Source: Terriglobia bacterium
GTDB taxonomy: Bacteria > Acidobacteriota > Terriglobia > Terriglobales > Acidobacteriaceae
Direction: 5' to 3'
NCBI GenBank assembly: GCA_020072645.1
Contig: JAIQGK010000021.1
Location: 22,292 to 86,291 of the forward strand
DNA length: 64,000 bases
A model generated the notes under the pieces. It was not told the origin of the DNA, did no database searches, and was given only the letters and a program-made list of their open reading frames with translations. The translations under genes and the position numbers were made by a program. The first letter of the stretch is position 1, and every line of letters begins with the position of its first letter. This document shows, in pieces, positions 53,385 through 61,679 of the stretch.

Positions 53385-54284
53385 ATGACTCACTACAACA
53401 GGCTCAGAGTTGCATATGGTTCCGTCCTTGCGATCGCGTTTGCACTCGGCACATCGGCCTTTGCCGACACGGTAAAGGTGGAAGGCCTGATCAAATTACG
53501 GAACGGCAACGCCATGCTCGTGCAGACCTCTGATAGCACAAACGTGACTGTGCTGTTGAACGATGACACAGCGGTGAGCCGGCCCGAGGGTGCGCTTAAG
53601 GTCCGCAGCAAAGAAATGCCGATGACCGATCTCATTCCGGGTCTTGCCGTGAAGGTACAGGGGAACTACAACGAGCAACATCAACTGGTAGCAACCTCAA
53701 TCAAGTTCAAGAGCAGTGACCTGAAACGGGCCCAATCCATTCAGGCCGGCCTGCATGAATCTCAGGAGGCGCTGAAGAAGCAGCAGGAGGAGCTCAAAGC
53801 GCATAATGAAGCTTTGCAGGCCCAGCAGAGCCAGTTAGCTGAGCAAAAGGCCAAGATCGCCGCTAACAAGAAGGCAATCGAAGAAGCCGTGGCGCGCTTT
53901 GGCCAGCTTGATGACTACTACATCTTTGACGAGGTAACGGTTTACTTTGGCAACGGCAAGATAAAAGTCGATCCCAAGTATGTGCCCCAATTGCTGGCGC
54001 TGGCGGACAAAGCCAGGAACGTTGAAGGCTATATGATCGAAGTCACCGGCCATGCCTCTTCCCAGGGTAGCGTTGCCGTGAACCAGCGCCTGAGTGAAGA
54101 CCGCGCGGAGAATGTAACGAACATCCTGCTTCAGCAGGGCCACGTTCCCCTGACCAGAATGCTGGCACCGGGCGCTATGGGCGAAAGTCATCAAGCGGGC
54201 AACGATAAAACCGCAGCAGGTCAGGCTGCGAGTCGCCGTGTGGTCGTGCGTGTTCTGCAGAACAAAGCAATTGCCGGTCTGTAA
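53385..54284 (+). CDS. OmpA-family protein with coiled coil
   Basis: 299-aa exported protein. The signal peptide ends TSAFA near residue 26. Then come a small beta domain (about 27-105, VKVEGLIKLRNGNAMLVQT), a coiled coil (about 115-170, rich in KKQQEELKAHNEALQAQQSQ) and an OmpA C-terminal domain (about 185-295). The OmpA motif is IEVTGHASSQGSVAVNQRLS followed by EDRAENV. The coiled coil probably spans periplasmic distance. ATG 53385 follows TAGGAGAAAG. First gene of a predicted three-gene operon. Confidence 0.88.
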   Translation: MTHYNRLRVAYGSVLAIAFALGTSAFADTVKVEGLIKLRNGNAMLVQTSDSTNVTVLLNDDTAVSRPEGALKVRSKEMPMTDLIPGLAVKVQGNYNEQHQLVATSIKFKSSDLKRAQSIQAGLHESQEALKKQQEELKAHNEALQAQQSQLAEQKAKIAANKKAIEEAVARFGQLDDYYIFDEVTVYFGNGKIKVDPKYVPQLLALADKARNVEGYMIEVTGHASSQGSVAVNQRLSEDRAENVTNILLQQGHVPLTRMLAPGAMGESHQAGNDKTAAGQAASRRVVVRVLQNKAIAGL

Positions 54285-54328
54285 CTCGTCCATGGCCCGG
54301 CCCGGAAAGTTGGCGGTGCACAAGGAGA

Positions 54329-55276
54329 ATGTGCTTCCTAAACAAGCTCGCGTTGTCGGCGGCGTTGGCAATCTTCACCGCGCATCTTCTTTGTGCTCAA
54401 ACATTCGCTCCGCGGGCTTACATGGTTACGCCCCTGGAATCCAACGCTTTCACTGTGACTACAAGTCTGTACCACGGCGGCATTCTCTTTGACGATAGCT
54501 CTCCCCTCACTGATGCCAGCGGTACCATCTCGATTAACGTTTCTTCCTACTATCGCTCGCTGAGCTTCTTTGGGCGCTCGGCTAACGTCACCGTCGGATT
54601 GCCGTATGTAGTGGGCAGCCTCCAGGCACTGGTCGTTGACCAGAGACAAAAGACCTACCGCTCAGGCCTGGGCGATGGCGTGGTTCGCTTTTCCGTGAAT
54701 CTGATGGGCGGCCCGGCCATGACACTGCCGCAGTTCATGAAATGGAAGCAGAAGCGGCTGCTGGGCGCAAGCTTTATCGTGCAGACACCCACGGGAAAGT
54801 ATGACCCGCATCTGCTCATCAACATCGGCAATAACCGGTGGGCGTTCCGCCCGGAGCTTGGCTATTCGGAACGCCACGGCAAGTGGCTGGTTGATGTCTA
54901 TGGCGGTGTCTGGTTTTTTACCCACAACCCGGAGTTCTTCTCCCACAACAGCTTTGTGTCCGGCACGCAGTCGAAAACGCAGGAATCCATCGAGGTAGCG
55001 GAAGGACATCTGAGTTATGACTTCAAACCGCGGCTCTGGCTATCGCTGGACGGTAACTACTGGTACGGTGGCAGAAGCAGTCTCAACGGCGTGCAGAACC
55101 CTGACACGCTGCAAAGAAACTCCCGCGTCGGAGCGACGACTGCGATCCCAATTACCCAGCACCAGACGCTTAAGTTCAGTTACGACCGGGGCGCGAGCAT
55201 TAGATTCGGCGGAAACTATCAGGCCGTGCAGATGGCCTGGCAATATGGATGGATCGGCGGCTGGTTGCCGAAGTGA
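54329..55276 (+). CDS. MetA-pathway-type outer-membrane protein
   Basis: 315-aa exported beta-barrel protein resembling the Phenol_MetA_deg/transporter family of outer-membrane proteins. The signal peptide ends LLCAQ near residue 24. Typical family text is APRAYMVTPLESNAFTVT, VTVGLPYVVGSLQAL, LGASFIVQTPTGKYDP and IGNNRWAFRPELGYS. It ends in W-rich strands without a terminal Phe. ATG 54329 follows AAGGAG. It lies 44 bp after the OmpA gene. The transported compound is unknown. Confidence 0.8.
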   Translation: MCFLNKLALSAALAIFTAHLLCAQTFAPRAYMVTPLESNAFTVTTSLYHGGILFDDSSPLTDASGTISINVSSYYRSLSFFGRSANVTVGLPYVVGSLQALVVDQRQKTYRSGLGDGVVRFSVNLMGGPAMTLPQFMKWKQKRLLGASFIVQTPTGKYDPHLLINIGNNRWAFRPELGYSERHGKWLVDVYGGVWFFTHNPEFFSHNSFVSGTQSKTQESIEVAEGHLSYDFKPRLWLSLDGNYWYGGRSSLNGVQNPDTLQRNSRVGATTAIPITQHQTLKFSYDRGASIRFGGNYQAVQMAWQYGWIGGWLPK

Positions 55277-55366
55277 TTAAGCTTTTACGACTTGGTGGAT
55301 GCCGCATGAATTGCAATGCGCACGATGCTAAATTTAAGGCGCCCACGGCGCTGGGAGGCAAGAGAG

Positions 55367-56899
55367 ATGAACAAGTGGCATAAGTATCCAACGATCTATG
55401 AAATCGATACCTGGGTCTGGCTTTCTGATCTCAAAATGAGAGCTGGACTATCAATCGACTTGAGCTCGGTGCCCGCGGTGGAGTGGGACGCCATTGCCGA
55501 TTACGGTTTTGACGCGGTGTGGCTCATGGGCGTTTGGGAGCGTAGTCCTGCCGGCATCGCAGTAGCCAAGCAGAACGCAAACCTGCTGACTGATTTCCGT
55601 AAGGCGCTTCCGGACTTTCGTTCGCAGGATAATGTGGGATCGCCTTATTGCGTCCGGCGCTATGTGGTTGACGAACATTTTGGCGGCCCCGCGGGTCTCG
55701 CTATCGCCCGCAAGGAACTCGCCAAGCGGGGCATGAACCTCATTCTGGATTTTGTGCCGAACCATGTCGCTCCGGACCATCCGTGGGTCACCGAGCATCC
55801 CGAGTACTTTGTGTGCGGGAATGCTGACGATGTGAAGAGAGATCCGGCATCCTTTCTTGATGTGGGAGGAAATGTCTTTGCCTGCGGACGCGACCCCTTC
55901 TTTCCCGCGTGGCCAGACGTGCTGCAGCTCAATGCTTTTCAACTGGGACTGCGGAAGGCCGTGATTGAAACCATCGGAAGCATCGCCTCACAGTGCGATG
56001 GCGTCCGTTGCGACATGTCAATGCTTCTGCTGAATTCGGTGTTCGAGCGTACGTGGGGCGTCCGCGCGGGCCAGCCGCCCGCAACCGAGTATTGGGTTGA
56101 TGTGATTCCCGCTATTAAGAAAGCGCATCCCGACTTTCTTTTCATCGCCGAAGCTTATTGGGACCTGGAGTGGGAGCTGCAACAAAAGGGCTTCGATTTC
56201 TGCTATGACAAAAAACTCTATGACCGGCTGGAACACGGCAACGCGGAAAGCATTCGCTCTCATCTGCGTGCCGATCCTGCTTACCAGCAGAAGCTGCTCC
56301 TGTTCATTGAAAACCACGACGAGCCGCGAGCCGCAGCAACATTCTCACCGGCCAAGGAACGGGTCGCTGCCGTAACCATGGCCACTCTTCCTGGAGCGAG
56401 ACTGTTCCATGAAGGGCAGTTCGAAGGACGAAAAGTAAGGCCGCCGGTTTTTCTGGGCCGCCGCCCGCATGAACCCGCGGATACGGGACTGCAGTCCTTC
56501 TACAAAACGCTTTCGAAAGCCATCGACAACCCGGTATTTCGCGATGGTCAATGGAAGCTCTGTGAGTGCACCGGCTGGCCTGATAATCCAAGCTTCCAAA
56601 ATCTACTGGCCTGGTGCTGGCTCAAGGGTGAAGATCGGTATCTGGTCGTAATCAATTTTAGTGACAGTACCGTGCAGGCCCGTGTGCGAATACCCTGGGA
56701 CGATGTTCAAGGCAAGACGTGGCGCTTGAGTGATGCCTTGGCCGGCGTGAACTATGACCGTGAAGGAGATGAGATGCAGTCCTCCGGGCTTTATGTAGAA
56801 CTTGGTCCATGGAACTGTAATCTCTTCCGGTATGGTCGAGCGCAGGCGAAAGAGGAACCCAAAAAACCCAGACTGGAACTGGCGGCCAGCCGTTCCTGA
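55367..56899 (+). CDS. GH13 alpha-amylase-family enzyme
   Basis: 510-aa predicted cytoplasmic glycosidase with the GH13 barrel. Conserved regions: region I DFVPNHVAPDH (about 140-150), region II GVRCDMSMLLL with the nucleophile Asp (about 220), region III LFIAEAYWD with the acid Glu (about 260), and region IV IENHDEPR with the transition-state Asp (about 325). A C-terminal beta domain follows (about 430-510), ending in a charged tail. There is no signal peptide. ATG 55367 follows GGCAAGAGAG. The specificity within GH13 (amylase, trehalose- or glucan-related) cannot be fixed by eye. Probably the third gene of the operon from 53385. Confidence 0.85.
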   Translation: MNKWHKYPTIYEIDTWVWLSDLKMRAGLSIDLSSVPAVEWDAIADYGFDAVWLMGVWERSPAGIAVAKQNANLLTDFRKALPDFRSQDNVGSPYCVRRYVVDEHFGGPAGLAIARKELAKRGMNLILDFVPNHVAPDHPWVTEHPEYFVCGNADDVKRDPASFLDVGGNVFACGRDPFFPAWPDVLQLNAFQLGLRKAVIETIGSIASQCDGVRCDMSMLLLNSVFERTWGVRAGQPPATEYWVDVIPAIKKAHPDFLFIAEAYWDLEWELQQKGFDFCYDKKLYDRLEHGNAESIRSHLRADPAYQQKLLLFIENHDEPRAAATFSPAKERVAAVTMATLPGARLFHEGQFEGRKVRPPVFLGRRPHEPADTGLQSFYKTLSKAIDNPVFRDGQWKLCECTGWPDNPSFQNLLAWCWLKGEDRYLVVINFSDSTVQARVRIPWDDVQGKTWRLSDALAGVNYDREGDEMQSSGLYVELGPWNCNLFRYGRAQAKEEPKKPRLELAASRS

Positions 56900-57213
56900 A
56901 GGAGGGATGAGCTCAGCAAAACAAATTCCGGGGCTTTCGCACTTTGAACTATCACGTGTGAACATGGAATTCGTCTTGCCAGGGTTGCGCCATACAAGGA
57001 ATCCATAATTGCCCACAAGGACTTCGGTCGTGTCATGTGGTGGTGCGGGCACTTTCAATCTACTTTTGATGGAGGCCCTACTCTTTCGCCTGACCTGCTT
57101 AAACGATCAGGCGAATTCGGTGCTGAATTGCTGATTGACAACTGATGTTTGTATTTTCAAGGGAGCGCCCTGAAAAACGCCCCCTATTGCGCTGAGTCGT
57201 CGACTTCCTGTTC
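56900..57213. other. Convergent intergenic region
   Basis: 314 bp between convergent genes. No gene seen; one hairpin at 57085-57115. Confidence 0.45.
57085..57115. terminator. Possible bidirectional hairpin between convergent genes
   Basis: TTCGCCTGA (57085-57093) pairs with TCAGGCGAA (57107-57115), 13-nt loop, no U-tract on either side. Confidence 0.35.
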
Positions 57214-59322
57214 TCAAGGTGTTATCTTCGCCACCCATCCGTCAGTCGCCTGTTTTTTGGTCCGGGAGAATGCGCCGGGTGTGGTGGGGAAGTTTGTCGA
57301 ATCCGTTGCGCCGCCAATGAAAGCGTTTGCGGAGCTATCAAGTCGTATGGAATTAGCCACGTCCGCTGCCGCGCCTCCGAGATAGGTAGAGAAGAAGAGG
57401 GCGTTGCCGGTGGCGGAAAGCTTAGTCACAAATGCGTCCTGACCCCCAACAAGATGCGACTGGATAGCATTGAGGACAGGAAAATTTGTGGAAGAAGTAC
57501 CGCCAGCGACATAGGCACGGCCAAAGCTGTCTAGGGCAATAGAATTTGCACCGTCACTGCCACTGCCGCCGAGAAATGTGGAATAGAACAGGCCGCCGCC
57601 GCTGAGTTGAAACTTGGTTACAAATGCGTCGTTCGAGCCGTGGATTGTTTTCTGGAATGCGGCTGAAGTGATAGGGAAATCCGACGATGAAGCGTTACCG
57701 GCAACACAGGCCCGGCCGTCAGGATCCAGGGCGATGGCTGTTCCTACATCATTCGCCGTGCCGCCCAGGAAACTAGAATAGACCAGGGATCTGCCATCAG
57801 CAGAGAATTTGGTAACAAAGGCGTTGTCTTGGTGCGTATCGTGGGGAAATCCGGTAATTATCTTCGCCTTCAACGTTCTTTGAAACGCGCCGGGTGTGGT
57901 GGGGAAGTCAGGGGAGGCAGTGGCCCCGGTAACGTAAGCTTCGAAAGTGGAATCAACGGCGATTCCGTTGCCGATACTTGAAAACGTACCATCCAGATAG
58001 GTCGAATAATCGAGGTCTGTTCCGGTGGCGTTCACGCGTGTGACGAAGGCGTCTCCGCCACCATTGGCACAATTCTGGCTATTGGTGACCGGCTGGAATG
58101 CATTCTTGACGGGGAAGTTCGTGGAACAGGTAAACCCGGTCACGTAAACGCGGTGCTGCGTATCCAACGCCAGCCCCCTGATTGAGTCAGCGTCCCCGCC
58201 GCCGAGCAAGAGCGAATAGACGAGTGATGAGCCACTGGGGCTTAGCTTGGTGACGAAGCCATTGTCTGCATCTGCGCCAAGCGATTGGAACGCCCCAGGA
58301 GTTGTGGGGAAATCAGTGGACTCCGTTTCTCCGGCCACATAAGCGTTACCGAAACGATCAATCGCGATGGCGGTACCGGAGTCAGCTGCGCTGCCGCCGA
58401 GAATAGTGGAATAAATAAGGCTGCCGCCGTTAGATGAAAACTTGGTCACAAAAGCATCCATGCCGAGTTGATTCTGCTGGGCAGGACTTTTGGTAGGGAA
58501 ACCGAAAACCGTGCTTCCCGTGGCGTACGCGTCGCCAAATTGGTCCACGGCAACTGAAGTAACCGTATCAGCTGTGTCACTTCCAATGTAAGTGGAATAT
58601 GACAACGTGGGATCTATCACCAGGGGTAGTTTGCGATCAAGACCGGCGATTTCATAGCTCACCGTCTTGTCGTGGTGAATGAGGTAATGAGCAGCAAGCA
58701 AGCGACGCACTCCATTGTTTTCCTGGTAAACCCTGGGCCTCCGTTGGAGTACTTTGCCGTTTTCCAACGCCAGCACCAGGTCGCCATTGCGTGCCAGTCT
58801 CATCGAACGGGCTCCTCGTGGGGTGAAACGAATTTTTCCCGGATCGACGCCCGGAGCCAGGACCATATCGTACTCAATCTCGCCGTCTTTGCCATAGAAC
58901 ACCGCATCCACTCCCGGGAATAGGTCGCGATAGCGCACTCGCGCATATGTGGGAATGTCGGTGTGCCATTGGCTCGGGTTGTGCCCGATCAGGTAATTGA
59001 TTCTTCCCGTCAATGGATGCTCGGCCATTATTTGAGGGCGAGAGTTTGCTCCAACCCACTCCAGCCGCAGGACCGAGAGCTCAGGTTTCTTTTGTGAGTC
59101 GTGCGACATCAGGGCCAGAACAGTTTCCGCAGGCGAGAAATAAATTGTCGCGTGACCGGCGTGGGCGAGATAGCGGATCTGCGAATCCACTTGCCCATGA
59201 TTTTCTTCAAATGAAACAGGCAAACCTTTCAGCCGAGCCGCCGAGTTCGTGGCGGGTTGCTGAGCCTGGAATGAAATCTGGAGAAAGAAGACAGTAGCGA
59301 TAAGAACCATCTTGCGTCGCAT
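57214..59322 (-). CDS. SBBP-repeat beta-propeller exported protein
   Basis: About 702-aa exported protein. The signal peptide (VLIATVFFLQISFQAQ) is followed by a DUF7948-like N-terminal domain (about 30-240, VSFEENHGQVDSQIRYLAHA). About eight SBBP repeats of 50-60 residues then run to the end, each of the form LGGxxxDxGxAIALDxxGxAYVAGxTxSxDFPTTPGAFQ...DAFVTKFS. ATG 59322 is preceded by GGAGGAG; the frame is open to 59352 but that adds a poor leader. It ends within a propeller repeat without a C-terminal sorting domain. Probably cell-surface or periplasmic; function unknown. No dyad operator was found upstream. Confidence 0.85.
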   Translation of the reverse strand: MRRKMVLIATVFFLQISFQAQQPATNSAARLKGLPVSFEENHGQVDSQIRYLAHAGHATIYFSPAETVLALMSHDSQKKPELSVLRLEWVGANSRPQIMAEHPLTGRINYLIGHNPSQWHTDIPTYARVRYRDLFPGVDAVFYGKDGEIEYDMVLAPGVDPGKIRFTPRGARSMRLARNGDLVLALENGKVLQRRPRVYQENNGVRRLLAAHYLIHHDKTVSYEIAGLDRKLPLVIDPTLSYSTYIGSDTADTVTSVAVDQFGDAYATGSTVFGFPTKSPAQQNQLGMDAFVTKFSSNGGSLIYSTILGGSAADSGTAIAIDRFGNAYVAGETESTDFPTTPGAFQSLGADADNGFVTKLSPSGSSLVYSLLLGGGDADSIRGLALDTQHRVYVTGFTCSTNFPVKNAFQPVTNSQNCANGGGDAFVTRVNATGTDLDYSTYLDGTFSSIGNGIAVDSTFEAYVTGATASPDFPTTPGAFQRTLKAKIITGFPHDTHQDNAFVTKFSADGRSLVYSSFLGGTANDVGTAIALDPDGRACVAGNASSSDFPITSAAFQKTIHGSNDAFVTKFQLSGGGLFYSTFLGGSGSDGANSIALDSFGRAYVAGGTSSTNFPVLNAIQSHLVGGQDAFVTKLSATGNALFFSTYLGGAAADVANSIRLDSSANAFIGGATDSTNFPTTPGAFSRTKKQATDGWVAKITP

Positions 59323-59986
59323 GGAACACTCCTCCGGGGAACTAATAACCACCGATGCCCTGCAAGACCAGCAGGTGGTCTGGATTGGAGTTTTATGTGC
59401 AAATGGCTCGTTAAAAAGAATCGTAACTCTCGAACTAAATGAGCTAAGGTTTTGGCCTCACACGATACTCCGATGCAACGGGTGTTCTCACAAACCTGCG
59501 GCACAAATGCCGACTGGACTTCCGCGCAACTCTGGCCGCTCGTTGTTGCTAGGGCACTCAACTATTCGACTGCCGTCAAAGTATTCGAGGGCGGGTCAGC
59601 CGCGGAGGTTATGTGAGACGATCTACCGTCAGCAACATCAACTTTGCGTGTTCGAGCTCCGCGGTTCGCGTGCGGCAGCTCTGCATTGCTCATGGGACGC
59701 ATCTTACTGGAGGTGCGAATAACCCAGACAATCTCAATTGATGAACACAGTGAGCTTTCTCAAGCAATAGAACAAAAAACGCAGGGGTGGCAACGTGCAA
59801 GCTGCAAAAACGCAGGATAAGAGCTGATCAATACACATGCTCTTGCAAGGCTGCCTTCGCTATATCGCAGTTGTAATCCAAAGATGCACGAGACCCGATG
59901 GGAACCCGTTTTGGAAATTGCGGCCCAAGCCACTGAAGTGTGCAAGAGCCAGCCCCCATTACGACACTTGAACAAAGGAGATGGAG
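59323..59986. other. Gene-poor stretch
   Basis: 664 bp without any ORF that has both a Shine-Dalgarno and recognisable protein sequence. It may contain degraded coding DNA, since pseudogenes follow directly. Confidence 0.4.
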
Positions 59987-60265
59987 ATGAATATCGGTAT
60001 CATTGGCTCTGGTAATGTCGGCGGCGCACTAGGCACTCTCTGGGACCAAAAACCACCAAGTGGTTTTTGGCGCGACAAATGCGGATGAGGTCGCGTTCAT
60101 CGAGGGTTTGGGTAGTCACGTTTGCGGAGGCCTTCCCAATCGATGAAGTGATTACCGTGATGGGTGTGGTTGGGAGGATGCCCGGCAGAGAAATCTTGTG
60201 TAATTGCGCCTGCAAATGGCATCCGTTACCACGCTTCTAATGTAAGCCGCTCCACCGGTAATTAG
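59987..60265 (+). pseudogene. Degraded NADPH-dependent F420 reductase-like gene (npdG type)
   Basis: ATG 59987, after AAAGGAG, opens MNIGIIGSGNVGGALGT, the Rossmann N-terminus of F420H2:NADP oxidoreductase-like proteins. The frame is lost at about 60045, and the expected continuation KNHQVVFGATNADEVAFIEG appears in the +1 frame until a TGA near 60145. After that, EVITVMGVVGRMPGREILCN and then NGIRYHASNVSRSTGN follow in other frames up to about 60265. The pieces cover only about 90 residues of a normal 200-230-aa protein, so the gene is both frameshifted and truncated. The first frameshift coincides with a perfect inverted repeat at 60046-60070. Confidence 0.7.
60046..60070. repeat. Perfect 11-bp inverted repeat at frameshift point
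   Basis: CCAAAAACCAC (60046-60056), loop CAA, GTGGTTTTTGG (60060-60070). It lies exactly where the npdG-like frame is broken. Confidence 0.85.
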
Positions 60266-60483
60266 AACCTTCACGGTTCCTTTTCGATTTGCAAGTGTGT
60301 CCAAAAATGTATTTCAGGGTGCTGCGGCTTGCAAATGCAATATGAACGTAATCTGGATTTCGCATCCCGGTCTTTCTTGAAGTTTTAGGAAATATCAATC
60401 AGTTGGGAAAATCTTGCACTTCTCGACGAAGACAAAGTAGCTGGCCCAGCCTGAAGAATAAAAGGCAGTAGCGTCCAATTTTT

Positions 60484-61143
60484 TCAGCGCAGAACGTTCT
60501 GCAGTTCTTTACGGACGCGAAGGCCGCGGCTGTAGTCGATCAATCCCAGTTTCCTGAATTTGGTCATGAAGTAGCTGATGCGCGGCCGGGTTGTGCCAAC
60601 CATCTGGGCTAGAACTTCCTGGCTGATTTCCGGGAGGCTGTGTCTCTCCGGCCCGGCCAGCAGCAGAAGCAGCCGGACCAGACGTTCCTCACTGGAATGA
60701 AAGATCTGGTCAGCAAGGTTTTCCTCAGCATGGATTTTGCGAATAAGTAGATAACGCGTGAACGAGCTGGCCAAAGCGTGGTCAGTGTCCAGGGCTGCCA
60801 GCATCCGGTCTTTTCCAATTTCGAGCAAGGAGCAATCGGTGATGGCGACGGCGCGGGCCAGCCTAAGCGAGTGGCAGGGAACAAGACATTCTTCTCCCAG
60901 GAACTCGCCTTTGTCCAGGATCGTAATGGTTGCGGCTTTCCCTTCGCTGGAAAGCAGAGTGAGTCTGACGCGGCCTTCGCGGATATAAAAAAGTGTGGCC
61001 GCGGGATCGTCCTGGGAAAAGATGACCTGCTTCTGCAAATAGGCTTGAATCTTCGCGTCCAGCCCTACGTTGGGCAAGAGGACCTGGGGAGGAAACGACA
61101 CTCCCTTTCCGTTACTGACGTGCGGATCGAGCCTGGCTTTCAT
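60484..61143 (-). CDS. Crp/Fnr-family transcription regulator
   Basis: 219-aa regulator. The cNMP-binding-type beta roll covers about residues 30-140 (FYIREGRVRLTLLSSEGKAATITILDKGEFLGEECLV, in part), the dimer helix about 140-165, and the HTH_Crp winged helix about 165-219. The recognition helix reads VGTTRPRISYFMTKFRK (about 182-198). The Glu that contacts the G:C pair in E. coli CRP and FNR is replaced by Pro, and the following Arg by Tyr. No FNR-type Cys cluster is seen at the N-terminus, so an iron-sulfur sensor is unlikely; the effector is unknown. It stands alone, with no dyad promoter of its own. It is the best candidate in the window for the dyad-binding regulator, by inference. Confidence 0.88.
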   Translation of the reverse strand: MKARLDPHVSNGKGVSFPPQVLLPNVGLDAKIQAYLQKQVIFSQDDPAATLFYIREGRVRLTLLSSEGKAATITILDKGEFLGEECLVPCHSLRLARAVAITDCSLLEIGKDRMLAALDTDHALASSFTRYLLIRKIHAEENLADQIFHSSEERLVRLLLLLAGPERHSLPEISQEVLAQMVGTTRPRISYFMTKFRKLGLIDYSRGLRVRKELQNVLR

Positions 61144-61679
61144 GCGGACGACAGCTTACAAACATGGATACTACTTCGTTCAATCGCGACAGTATGTAAA
61201 AAAACGGTAAATATCGTCCAGCGATGCCATTCTGGGAAAATTAGATAAATTTAGCTTCATCGATGCACTTTTTTACTACTTCATAAGTAGCAAACGCTGG
61301 ATGAGGAGAGAGCGAGCGCGCAAAGGGAATCCAGCATGTGGGACGAGTTGTAAAAGAATTTTCTAATTTGATGGTCGATGTTCAAAATTGAACCGACAAC
61401 CATCTCTCCAGTCTGTGAGCATTTTCCCGACCTGACGATTCAATAACAGCCTTGCCGCTTTCCCTGCCACACCTGAGCGGCAATCACTCTCTGGCCGAAT
61501 GAAGACAGCGCACCTGCATGGGTCGCGCTCAACCGAAAACATTTGCCTCGTCTACACGCGATAGCAACAGAAGCAACTCGTGAGCTACAGCCATGGCCCA
61601 TCAAGGCTCCGGATGGCTCAACCCGTATCAATGATCCGTAGTTCTTTAGAAAAGAGTGTGTTTTGAAAGGACCAAAAAG
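61144..61679. other. Intergenic region between regulator and beta-propeller gene
   Basis: 536 bp with no credible gene. It includes an AT-rich segment (61195-61290) likely to hold promoters. A weak dyad-like sequence at 61175-61194 was tested and rejected. Confidence 0.4.

Noticed and set aside
61175..61194. Dyad-like sequence upstream of the Crp/Fnr gene (possible autoregulation)
   Set aside because: Right arm is poor, the hexamer at 21 bp (TGTCGT) does not fit, and it is too close to the start codon.
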